NCBI RefSeq assembly: GCF_009730915.1
Contig: NC_052475.1
Location: forward strand, 29,697,016 to 29,761,015
Origin: Dioscorea cayenensis subsp. rotundata
Lineage: Eukaryota > Streptophyta > Magnoliopsida > Dioscoreales > Dioscoreaceae
Reading direction: 5' to 3'
Length of the DNA stretch: 64,000 nt
Shown here: piece after piece, positions 33,420 to 45,202 of the stretch
Layout: every line of letters starts with the position of its first letter
How positions within the stretch are numbered: position 1 is the first letter of the stretch
Made by a program: the position numbers and the translations under genes
Notes under the pieces: model-generated
Databases searched by the model: none
Seen by the model: the letters and a program-made list of their open reading frames with translations, nothing else
Told to the model about the DNA's origin: nothing

Positions 33420-36400
33420 ATGCAGCAGCAGAGGCTGAAGCAGCAGCAGCAACAGCAGCAGCAGCAAGCGCTGATGCAGCAGGCTTTGCTGCAGCAGCAG
33501 CAGCCTTCGCTTTATCACCATCCCGCTCTGCTCGCCGCCCATCCTCAGGTCCGTTCATCCCTCGATCATGCTGGTTTTGATTGGGTTAGGGTTTTCGAGT
33601 GGTTGGTTGTTTTACTGGGAGGTTTGTAGCTCTGATTTGCTTTTTGTGATTTTGGATCATTTTGTGGTTTGGATTGTTTGAGGGGTTTTATTGAAAGCAT
33701 GGCTGGGTTTTTTGCTGGTGGTTTCGAGTGGATTAGGGTTTTTCGAAAGAATAATGATCGTTCTGTTTAAATAAAGGTTTTTTTGGTTCTCTTTTGATTT
33801 AAAATTTAGGGATTTAGCTGTGCTTTACCAATGAATTTGTGTTCTGGATAATGTTTTGTGCAATTGATTATTTTACTTGCGGTTTGTCTTTTATTTGTCT
33901 GTGTTACAATAAATTTTTATATCCTTGTTTTATGTTATTGACAGGCGTTTTGCACTTTAAGATATTGAGAATTAAGGTTTTTAGTTCTTGATTTTTTATT
34001 GCTTTGTTCTATTTTTGTTTTTTCCATTTCCTATTTAATTTGTGGTTGACGCATCGAGAGGAAGCCCTTTTTTCATTTTTTTTTCTTTGGGCACATATAG
34101 AACTTGTTGTTTTGTGGTGGAGATATGTTCTTTGTGTTCGTTGTTTTGTTGTGAGTGGGAATTTTGAGTGTCGGACAGCTCTTGAGATCTTGCATTTGAT
34201 TTAAGAGTGTTTTTTCCAATAGCTGTCAAGTAGGACTATATGATGAGCCTATACTATTGTTGTAAACCTTTTCTTTTTTTAAAAAAAGGAAGATAACATT
34301 TTTTTTGTTACTCAAGGTTCAATATCTTGTACTGGTTGTTTTTTCTGATGCATTTTAACTTTTTAATTGCTTCATTTTTTTTACTGCTCTCGAAGGATTG
34401 TGGACTCTGGACATTAATTTCTATGCGGGTGTTTTCATTCTATTTTTTGCATGAAATACAGCAATTTTGTTTTTATAGTGAATTTCCGCCACATTTAGGG
34501 GCAGTTTATTAAATTACAGTGTAAATGAAAATACTATATTTCAAATTATATCAATGTTTTTTAGTTTGTTGTAATTGGAAATGTTGTATTTACTTTTTCA
34601 TTGTTTGGTTTGATTTAATGTTTGATGTAAGTTGAGGAGTATAATCATAATGTAAATAGGGTGGTGAGATTATCTCATAGTCTATTATTAACCCTAAGTA
34701 TTTAATATTTTTCGTAAAAATTAATTCAGGCAAAAGCAATTAATTAAGTTAATAAACTATTTATTAAATTTAAAAATATTTTATATTTCTTTAATTTTAT
34801 AATTAAAAAAATATTTTTATAATTAAAATTTTAAATATTAAAGTAAAAAATTTTAAAGATATTTTTATACTTGTATGTTTTTATAATTAAATATGAGATA
34901 GCTTTAGTGATGCCATGGTGGTGGTGCTGTAAAAGTGAGTGCTTACGCGTAAGTTGTTTTAATATGAGATAGCTACTTACATGTAATAATAGTTACATTA
35001 GCGGCTTTTTTTCTTAAATTATTAATTAATTAATTTTTATTTTTATTACTTTGGGACAACTTATGTGTTGATTAAGTTAAGCACTTTTTTACCTATAGTT
35101 TTTTGCCTAGCTAATCTTTGTGTAAATTGAAAAATTTTAAGATTTGTTGTATTCATCTTTCTCACTGAGATCTTGTTGCAATGTGGCTATCCTGGTGTTC
35201 TCGCTTGTTATGTTTAGTCACTATTCAGTTTTAATGAGACTAATAGATCAATAGTGTTGGTCCTTTGCTGTTCTAAGGTGTGGCTTTAATGTATATTTTT
35301 ATGGTGATATGTCTAATTCTACCAATATCAAATGTTTTGTTGAAGTAAAGTAGATTTCTTTTCATTGATAGAAGATTTTTTATTTATTTTATCATGTTGA
35401 ATTGCCTGCAAGTTTGATTTGTGCAATCATCTATTGAATGCCCTTAACTTTAATTTCGGGAAGCTATCGCAAGGCACTAATATTCTTTGCACTGATATTC
35501 TTTTGCAATCTCCTCTCGCGCTTCCATATTTGCAGATAGAGCCAATGCCAAGTGGAAATGTGCCTCCTGGCTTTGATACAACCACATGCCGCAGTGTGTG
35601 AGTATTGAATGGCATTTTATTTACTTTTAGTAATCTTATTTTTTGCTTTATTCTGCAAATATATGTAATTATGTTCTTTACCCTTTTCTTGTTGCATTTA
35701 TTTTCCTTTCCATTCTAAAGTTCATTTTCCTGTTATCTTAAATTTTTCCAGTTGGATAAGGGGTGGTGGTTTATTTCTTTGCCTTCAATTTGTTTAATTG
35801 TGACACTCAACTCTAAACTTATATGTTTTTTTTTTGTTTTACTTTGTTTTTTTATGGGTGAAATGCAGGTATGTTGGAAATGTCCATAATCATGTTACTG
35901 AAGCTCTTCTTCAAGAGGTATTCCAGAGTACTGGTCCGGTTGAAGGCTGCAAGCTGATTAGGAAAGAGAAGGTTTGTTTTTGCTCTCATTGTGTAGTTAT
36001 TCAGGCTTCTTTGTAATTTTGCAGGAAGTTAGTGATTTTCACATAAAATTCAGTAGTCTTATTGCTGGTTAATTAAGTAATATTGTGTTTGAAACTTTAG
36101 GTATTTGTCATGTTTTAAGCAATAATATTTTTTTTATTAATTTTATTATTTGGTAAAATTCTAGGTTTATGATGGCTAAAAATCTATTCAAATAACTACC
36201 TAAGCTTATCATTGCTTTGTCTTATCTTAGAGTTGTCTTTTAAAAATATTTTGCTATATTGTTTTAGCATCATATTTTATTTTATTTTAGTACACTAAGA
36301 TCTAAAAAATTAAAGTTGAATACATAAAAGGGTTTTTTTTAAATATATTAAAATAAATATATAATTACCAATTTACCCAGATCCTCATAAAAAGCCATAT

Positions 36401-39400
36401 TTCCTTAAGACACTCCACAAACATATATAAAATGAATGCCAAACCATAATGGTTAAAATTTTTAGTTAATTACCAACATGGGTTGGTTCAAGTGGTAGAA
36501 ACTTAGGGCTCTCAGTATCTTACTTCTCGTCGGTTAACAAAAAAAAGAAAGAAAGAAAGAGTTAATTAACAAATATACCATAAGTGTTATTGGTAGATAT
36601 GTACGATTTCATTGTAACAGTCATGTTTTCTCTTTTATTAATTTCGAAAATTTTGTTCTCTAAAATAATCAAAATAAATAAATTCTTTAAGTACATAACA
36701 TAAGAATGAAAAAGTTACATTATAAAAAAAAATGAAGCCACAAAAATATTTTCAAAACAAACATGACCTTAAGTTTTCACTTTAAATTATGGCTTTTTAT
36801 TAGATGTAATTGTGTTATGACACAGATAGGGTCATGTTTAAAGTGAAAACTTAAGGTCACTTTAAACTGTGTCATAGTACATACTGGTTAATTTGTGAGC
36901 TGTTTATATTAGATGTAATGGTGTTATGGTAATGCTTGCTTATCCAACATGCAGTTTGCCATTTATATTTATCTGGTATATAAAATACTCAAATTTAATA
37001 ATACAGACATGATGATTGATTAAGAGCATTTTTTGACTTGCATGTTTTGCAGTCATCATATGGTTTTGTAGACTACTATGATCGAAGATTTGCTGCACTT
37101 GCAATTATGACCCTCAACGGAAGGCATTTGTAAGCAAACAGAATAAAGGCTTAGGTTGTTTTCAGTCTGTGTGTAGTTGTTTATCTTGCGCCGTGTGAAT
37201 TGCAGATTTGGCCAACCAATTAAGGTTAATTGGGCATATGCTAGTGGGCAGAGAGAGGACACATCGGGTTAGTTTTTATTTTTGCTGTTATTATGTTCAA
37301 TTGCTCATACCATATCTTCATTGAGTTTAGAATTGATCTGAGTCTTTTGTATTAAGTGGCATTGCCCTGAAGTGTTTGTGATCTTCTGTAGGGCATTACA
37401 ACATCTTTGTTGGTGATCTTAGCCCAGAGGTTACAGATGCCGCATTGTTTGCATGTTTTTCTGCATATCAAACCTGCTCGTAAGTTTCATCTGGAATCTA
37501 TGTTTTTTTAAAGTTTCTGTTACATGTATAAAGTAAATGCTCATCTAGTGTCTACTAATTTGTGTGGAATGCAAATATTTTGGAATATTTTCATCTGGCA
37601 TCAAAATTGTGTTTTCAATCCGTTGTTTGGCCAAAGATTGGAATATATCAAGCTTATTTGTGTTGCAGAGATGCAAGGGTTATGTGGGATCAAAAGACTG
37701 GGCGTTCGAGGGGGTTTGGTTTTGTGTCTTTCAGGAGCCAGCAGGTAGATGGACTGACTGCGAGTTGAGATTGTTCTGTTGATAGTTGTATAATTATTGA
37801 CGTAATCTGTTTTTTGTTTTTTTTTTTTAATGTTAGGATGCACAAAATGCCATAAACGAACAGACTGGTATGTTCCAAACTTGTAATCATGAATTTATTC
37901 TTGCCCACTCCTGTTATGAATTCATCAGCTCGTATATAATTCATTTCTTGGGCGTATAGCTTGGTGATTGGACATTAATAAGTAAACATTTAAAGTTATT
38001 GGAGATTTCTCAGCCTAATACCAGCTTATTGTGTTTGCATCCCGCCTCTGATGTTCATCTCCGTGTTAAATTTAGTTTGGGCTGAGAAAGGCATCCCCTC
38101 TCTGTTTTCAATGTTTTTGGTGATGCAAGTTCCTATATTTATAAGTTTGTACCATGCAGGTAAGTGGCTCTGTAGTAGGCAGATCCGTTGCAATTGGGCA
38201 ACAAAGGGCGCTGGTACTAATGAAGACAAACTAAACTCGGATTCCAAGAGTGTTGTGGAACTAACAAATGGATCATCTGGTAGGTGTGATTTGTTTGTTT
38301 GATTTGTTCATGGAAACTGTGTTCTGGACAGCTGTAGCTGGTTATTTTTTGTTATTAGAATGTCCAAAAGGGATAACAAAAGCCTTATATTTCCTGGTTT
38401 ACTTTTTTTTTTTTTTGCTTGTGTTTCATGAAGGCAGCTCCAATACCAAAAGTTTCTTGTGTTTTAATAAAAAAGATTACTCTCAAAGTTTTGAGGGTTA
38501 GACAATTATGGATTTATTTTGTTTTTGATATCATGTTTCATATATTTATGCTCAATTGGTTGTTGAGTATGAAATACTGGAGATGATGTTGTTAAATGCA
38601 AGTAAGAAATATCGTAATGGTGAGCAAACAACTAACTAAAAGCTTAGAGCAGATAGAGTTATGATTCTATTTACCTTTGAGTTTCAATCTTTTGAAGTTC
38701 TATATGGGTAACACTCAAAATGCCATCTTGTCAAATGATGTATCATTCACATCCCACGCCTCATCCTGCAATTGATAATGTGGCAACTTGACCAAGCTGC
38801 TATCATTTTGCTCAAAATGTATAATCCTTCTTCTGGAAATTTGTTTATTTCTAATGTTCCATCGGTGTTCTTGTTTACCTATTGGCAAGCATATGGTGGT
38901 ATTTTTAATGAAAGGCTTGTGTCAGTTCTTACTGGTTTTTAGGAAGCTTATGTTGCAAATGGCTCAATTTGTTTTGTTATCATGGTTTTGTATATATATA
39001 TTATTATATATATATATTAAGTTCATAATGAACACCTGTATTTACCTAGTTGAGAAATTCCTATGCAGAAGATGGTCAAGAGACTGCAAATGATGATGCC
39101 CCAGAGAATAACCCACAGTACACTACTGTTTATGTGGGCAACCTTGCCCCTGAGGCAAGTGGCTCTCGCTGATTGATATAGTGCTTTTGCAGATTTTGTA
39201 GAACATTGACACAAGTTTTCAATATTCAAATATAGTTACTTGCCAAAACATTGTTTTAACGAGATCTCTGATTAAAACCTTGTGACAGGTTACACAACCT
39301 GATCTTCATCGGTTTTTCCATGCCCTTGATGCTGGTGCAATTGAAGAAGTGCGTTTGCAGCGAGACAAAGGATTTGGTTTTGTGAGGTACAGCACTCATT

Positions 39401-40313
39401 CAGAAGCTGCGCGTGCTATTCAGATGGGAAACGCCCGGATTTTCTGTGGAAAGCCAATCAAGGTATAGAAGTTGGTTTAATTTATTTTAATTTATTTTAT
39501 TTTGTGTTTGTGTGTGTATCATTGTTGTCATAGTGCTGCTTGGGGCTGAAGAAATGAGAGGGAGAGGGAGAGGGAGAGGGAGAGGGAGGGAGATTTAGTA
39601 AAACTGCAATTTCAAAAAATTCAGTTTAATGTTGACTCCATGAGTGGGCATGCACACTCATGGAGGTTATGGAGTACATGCAATTTCAGATTTTGATTAG
39701 TGTATAGATCTATAAGTAAATTTCATAATGTGACATTTAATAAAAAATCAGGAATTGCATTAATATAGACCCCAGCTTGAACCTGAATTGTGCCAAGAGG
39801 TATATGACCTAAACCCAATTTGAATTAATAAAAATCTTAATATCGTTAATATAAAGTTTTAACTTTTGTTAATGAATCAATTGTGTTTACAGTAGAAAAA
39901 CATAGTGCCCAAATTATAGTCTGGGATCTGGGGTTTATGTTAAATCCAATTAAGTCATGGACTGCATGGTAAGGCCTTCACTCTCAACTCTCAAGTACTA
40001 TTTCTATCTACTTTGCTGATCATAAATGTCCAATCATCCCATCCAGTGTTCGTGGGGCAGCAAACCTACTCCAGCAGGTGCCAGCTCCACACCTCTGCCC
40101 CCTCCTGCTGCCCCTTTCCCTGGACTCTCGGCAACTGATCTCCTGGCATATGAGCGATCTCTGGCATTGAGCAGGATGGGTTCTGGTCAGGCATTAATGC
40201 AGGGCCAGCACGGGCTCAAGCAGGCAGCAATGGGCGTTGGCACTGGCGCTAGTGACGCAATGTATGATGCCGGGTTCCAGAATGTGGCCGCGCAGCAGCT
40301 CATGTATTACTAG
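33420..40313 (+). CDS. UBP1: Oligouridylate-binding protein 1 (UBP1, TIA-1-like, three RRMs)
   Basis: Nuclear/stress-granule RNA-binding protein that binds U-rich introns and 3' UTRs, affecting splicing and mRNA stability. Twelve exons give 424 residues: 33420-33548, 35536-35597, 35869-35971, 37053-37129, 37206-37267, 37392-37479, 37669-37744, 37837-37867, 38160-38279, 39069-39154, 39289-39462 and 40047-40313. A Gln-rich N-terminus (1-30) precedes RRM1 (RNP2 VYVGNV at 64; RNP1 SSYGFVDYY). RRM2 follows (NIFVGDLS at 148; RGFGFVSF), then RRM3 ([10 protein letters not shown] near 269; KGFGFVRY). The tail has [28 protein letters not shown] and ends QQLMYY, as in Arabidopsis UBP1. The intron after exon 10 begins GCAAGT rather than GT. 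Every RRM is split by introns, and intron 1 is nearly 2 kb. Its neighbour NRPB9 is convergent. Confidence 0.96.
36764..36859. repeat. Perfect 23-bp inverted repeat in UBP1 intron 3
   Basis: Arms at 36764-36786 and 36837-36859 are exact complements (core CTTAAGTTTTCACTTTAAA) with a 50-nt loop. This would form a stable hairpin in the pre-mRNA. A 20-bp direct repeat (TATTAGATGTAAT(T/G)GTGTTA) flanks the right arm near 36799 and 36910. Confidence 0.85.
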
Positions 40314-41142
40314 AAATCTAGCGATGTCTCGCATATTAGAGTTTGACATACAAGGCTCTTGTTTCTGTTTCTCCATTATACTTTTACAGTTCGGTGTTCT
40401 CATACCCTTTGTCTCCTTTATGGTGGAAGTTGTTGTATTGGTGTCCGAAAGTGAGTAGGGAGTGTTTGGAGAGGTGTTGATTGATATTTTTATTCAGTAA
40501 CTCGTTGTTTGTATTTGTTTTTATTTCCAGAGGTCTCTTTTGTGTCGATCAGTTCCTATAGCGTTTGGTGTATTAAACGGGCAGATTTGTGCTGCATGCC
40601 TTGTAAATTTCATCTCTTTAATGGCACTGGAAAACTTGAATGGGAGTGATGTGTTTTTATTTTACTTTTATTCTGGGCATGGTGTGCTTATGCTGGTTGT
40701 TTTATCAGATGAGCAGTAATAATGTGAATAAGAGACACTGTTCTGTTGCATTTTGATGTAATGTGTATTTTTTATGATGTTTATGTGGGTATTTATATGT
40801 AAATTTCTGTGTTTTAACCTGACAGTTGATGACTAATTTTTCCCTAATTGCATCAAAGGGAACACTAAACTTTTCTTGGATCATATCTAGGCATGATATT
40901 AGCCAAGAGAGAACAAGCAAAACATACGTTTAAAATTCGATTTTGATAATTTTCGTGGTTTCTAACACAAGAGAGTAGCAAATGAACTAGAAGCTCAAAG
41001 TGTTGAACTGCAACTAGCCAAGAGATGGTTCTGAACCACTATAAGACACAGTATGTGGATGATATACTAAGTCAACATTATTCATAGTTTGAAGAACACA
41101 ACAGGAGATGCCAACATGAAGTTTAGACATCATAAAAGCATA
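40314..41142. other. Convergent 3' intergenic region, UBP1/NRPB9
   Basis: 829 bp holding the 3' UTRs of UBP1 (from the left) and NRPB9 (from the right). No other gene or element seen. Confidence 0.7.
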
Positions 41143-43712
41143 TTAATCCCTCCACCGATGACCACAATCCGGATTGCAGCACACGAAGAACAGCGTCATA
41201 CCTTCCTCCCCTCTCGCAGCAGCCTGCAGAATCCAAGTGTTGCATTAATATCAGCTTACATTAGAAGCAAAGAGAATGAACTTTTTGTTTTGTTTTGTTT
41301 TTTTTTTTTTTTTGATAAATGTAGACAAACCACAAGATTGATCCTTTAATTTTTGAGTTGAAAAATTGAAAAAGAAATAAAATACCAACTTTTCTGTTGT
41401 AAGGAGAAAGAGAACAAAAATTTAATTATGTGATCATATTTCACTAGATTTTTTTTTTCCTTTTTTTTTCTGAGAATGGACCAATCCAGTGTAGAGAAAC
41501 AACAGAAACAAGACCAGTCAAATGATGACAAAATCTTAGTAAAACATAGTAGCACCAAATTGCAAGCATGGCCAATCAGCTTCTCAAGCCACAGCTGAAA
41601 GATCGAGACAACCAAAATTAACTCATTATTATTTTATCGGTCTATTTCCTATTAGCATGCTTTCTATTGCAGTTAACTTAGTGAAATCAGAAAGATGATG
41701 AGAAGGTTGCATCTCCATATAATATCGACTCAACCTATTCAAATGCATGCTTGTCATGAAATCGCATTTTATACACATGATATCATGCTTTGGCCATATC
41801 ATTTAATCACTCTTTCATAAATCATTGTGCAAACCATTGACAATGATGAAATAAATATTACGGATCAATTATGTTTCTAGTCTAGTACTGGAAAAACGAT
41901 GTCAAACAAACAAGAAAGTATTAACAGAAAAAGCTAATTTCTTGTTGCCTAAAAGATAAATTAGCTTGAAATTAAAGTTTGCGAAGAAGTATAAGATTAA
42001 CACAATTTGAAGACATAAATATTTATGAAAAAATTAAGACGAAGCAATCTCACCTGAAAGAAGACAACTTCCGGATGATTGCACTTTGTGCATCTGATAG
42101 TCTTGGTACGAGGAAGAGTTGGATCAGCTGCTACATCCTGCAGAACTTGAGTACGCTCACCAACAGAATGCAGAACTTCATTTCTATAGACACAGTTGTC
42201 ATTAGAAATCTCCTGCAATCAGATTGAACTTTTATGACAAAAGCTTCCACCTCTAAAACACTAGGCTATTTTTGGATAAGCAGTTCATTACACTATTTAT
42301 AAGGCAAAGAGCACAAGATGTCATGATTGGTGATAAAAATAGGAATTGAAGTTTTGGTTTGCATATGGTTAAAATTAACAAAGTAGTAGGCAATGAGTCA
42401 GGATCCACCAAATCATCACCCTTGAAAGTTAAAAAAACATAAATGGATATAAAAGAAATGGTTGCCAAAGAAATATGAAGTATCACCACCTTCACAATAG
42501 AAGAGTGGCAATTCATTTCCCTGCCAAGTGAGAGGTTGAAGGTTCAACTCCCTCTCATAATAATGATTGAGAGTTGTGGCTTACGCACATTTATATAAAT
42601 AAAGAAACAAAGAAAGAAAGAAACATGGAGTACTGAAATTCCTAACGTGCAAACCATTGCACAAATCCAATGAACCAGGCACAAATCAGACTTGCTTAGT
42701 GATTCTTCTCAAAACGAAGAGATGTAAGGTGAACTTGGTTTTATTTTAGTCCATGGTAATAGAAAAGAAATCCCAATAAATTCCAGATGAATCAAGCATA
42801 ATCTTAGGCTATTTCTTTACATGAAACTTAAGGTATAGTAAGAGATCAATAATAACACATCAAATACAATAAGATCTATTGTAAGACTATGCTACTTTAT
42901 TAAGGTCATAAAATAATTAACAAATATCATATAAACCTCAAAATTATGAAAATTGGGCCAAAATATGAAACAGAGGACATGACCTAATAATGGAAGAGAA
43001 ACAATAGACCATATATATATCTTAATAAAAAATTATAAATCCACAAACATGCTCTAAAATCTAGTCTTGAATCATGGCTATTAAAAAAACTGATCTCAAG
43101 GCTACTAAAAATCTCAGCAAACCTTTCATCTTACAACCAGGAAAATATATTTTTTTTCTTAAAAAAAAAAAAAAAGTAAAAAAACTTTAGAAAACATTAG
43201 TTACAAGCAGTCAATAATCAATCTGAACTTTGTTTCAATTCCTACAAACAAAGCATTCAGATCAAAGGCCATGTCCATCATTATCTTCCTAAACCTAATT
43301 CACAAGGAATTTCTCCAAACGTTTGCCTCCGATAATCAAAACACAAAAAAGATCAAAATGGAACTTTTAAAGGACATCAAACCCACATGACAAAGCACAA
43401 ATATGCCACAAAACACTAACAAGAAACCCACACAAACAATCAACCAAAAAAAAACCAAGAAAAAAAAAAGGAGAATAATCAAAGAAAGAACAAAGAAAGG
43501 ATTTTGACAAAAAAGACCTGGTGTTCACAGTTGCGGCAAGCAAAAAGTAGGGTTTTCTGCTCCTTATTCTCCTTCGGATACAGTATGTTGTTGCTATCCA
43601 TATCCCATCAACAATAACAAAATTTACCATTAAAAAAACCCCAAAAAATAAGGAAAAAACCAAAATTTAAGCAAGATTAATACCATTCACAGCAGAACTT
43701 CATAGTGCTCAT
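41143..43712 (-). CDS. NRPB9: DNA-directed RNA polymerase II/IV/V subunit 9
   Basis: Small zinc-ribbon subunit of Pol II (shared with Pol IV/V in plants) involved in transcription fidelity and elongation. Exons: 43684-43712, 43518-43593, 42054-42212 and 41143-41223, giving 114 residues, exactly the usual plant length. The N-terminal ribbon uses C7, C10, C29 and C32 ([18 protein letters not shown] to ACRNCEH). C8 is an extra Cys where Arg is usual. The linker has [20 protein letters not shown] then [11 protein letters not shown]. The C-terminal, TFIIS-like ribbon uses C76, C79, C103 or C104 and C108 and ends CGHRWRD. All introns are GT-AG, and exon 1 is only 29 coding bases. The promoter side carries two G-boxes. 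Confidence 0.96.
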
Positions 43713-43837
43713 GGCCTCTCTCTCGTTCTCTCTCTCTCGCACTGAAGTTTGGAGGGTTTTTTGCTTTTGGTGTTTGTTGAAGGGGGAGGAAGGCGGTTTC
43801 AGTGTTTGTTGAGGGGGTTTAAATGCAGTGCTTTATG

Positions 43838-43854
43838 CACGTGCCAAACACGTG
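43838..43854. promoter_or_regulatory. Two G-boxes one helical turn apart upstream of NRPB9
   Basis: CACGTG at 43838-43843 and again at 43849-43854, starting 11 bp apart, 126-142 bp upstream of the NRPB9 start codon. The spacing puts both on the same DNA face, favouring side-by-side dimers of bZIP/bHLH factors. Function is inferred. Confidence 0.55.
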
Positions 43855-44647
43855 AGTTTATGGTTTTTCATTTATTACCCCCTAAAAATATCGAAATTAT
43901 CATTCATCTTCTGGAGTTTATAAAACTATTTGTTTATTTTATTTGTAAATTTTATTTATAAGCCTATGACTTCTAGGATCTAAAGATGCCATGAACCTCT
44001 GATAGTTTATTTAGGATTACAATATAAATATGTTAAGATATTAACTCTTTATTTATGTACTTTTTTTATGATTTGTTTACTTTATCAAATATATATATAT
44101 ATATATATATATGATAATAATTTGCTTGCTTTGCATATATATATATATATATATATATATTGAGAGAGAGAGGGGTTGAGCCATCATTCATTTTAAATCG
44201 AGCGAATGTACTGTGAGATACACAATAATCTTTATGAGTAGAAAAATGAGATACACAATAATTAATAAATAGTAATTTTTATAAATAAAAAATAAAATAA
44301 ACAGTGTGCAACATATTATGAATTTTAGATTGCCAGATTCAAGCCGTTCAAATTCATTTGCACTCTCCAAAAAAATATATAAAAAGCCCAACACTCTTCA
44401 AATTCTCTTTCTATTTCTCTCCACACATTGTACACGAACGTCATCGGATTGGGTTTGCTCGTGTGTGTGTGTATATTAGCACATATATTGCAGGAGTTGT
44501 CTTTGTGCGACAAATTAGAGTTGTCTTTGTGCGACAAAATTACAGTAATAATAATAATAATATCAGACAAAAGTCAAGGATAATGAACTCAAGAACCATA
44601 AAAAAAAACTTGGACTAAGAAAGTGCAAGTCTGAATTTGATTGGAAA

Positions 44648-44740
44648 CAATCCAACAAGAAGTAAACGCTGAATACCAAATTCAACATGAAGTAAATGTT
44701 GAAGGTTAAATCCAACATGAAGGTAAATGTTGAGATGTGA
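44648..44740. repeat. Three-copy 30-bp tandem repeat with internal palindrome
   Basis: Three units of the form TCCAACATGAAGTAAATGTT plus about 10 bp, the middle and last best conserved. Each contains CAACAT and ATGTTG arms that could pair. Confidence 0.7.
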
Positions 44741-45202
44741 AGTGTTTGATATTATTCAAATGCTCAAACAAAGTAAATAGGAGACAGTAAGACATTAATT
44801 GGCCTTATTGGGTTACTCTATGAACTCTGGATCTCATTTACAAATCCACTTCTTCATTGTTTACTTCAATTGTTGTTTCATGTGCTTAAAAAAAGGATAA
44901 GCCTTTGACAGTGCCATTATCTAAAGGCACTCTCCATATTAGAACATCTTGCAGATTGCTGCAACAACAAACAGCATGAAATTGTTTATTATAAGTAAAG
45001 AGCATACCAATCCCTATAACTTTGGAGTACAATATCATCTGGTCCTAGTTACCTGTACCTTCTTCAAAGAAATGTTTATAGGGATATTGAAAGGAGAGAA
45101 AGAAGTACAACGCTTTTACAAACTGACACAGGTGCCAAAGAATTCCTATTTCCTAGCATTCATGCATGCAAGCATGGTTTTCAGGTCTTATTTCTTGAAG
45201 GG

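Larger units (their letters stand above)
43713..45202. other. Intergenic between NRPB9 promoter and kinase 3' end
   Basis: The right part of the NRPB9 promoter (43713-43860) is followed by AT-rich DNA with (AT)n runs at about 44089-44112 and 44138-44160, a doubled GTTGTCTTTGTGCGACAAA near 44496 and 44520, and a 3-copy 30-bp repeat at 44648-44740. No gene seen. The kinase 3' UTR should lie just left of 45203. Confidence 0.6.
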
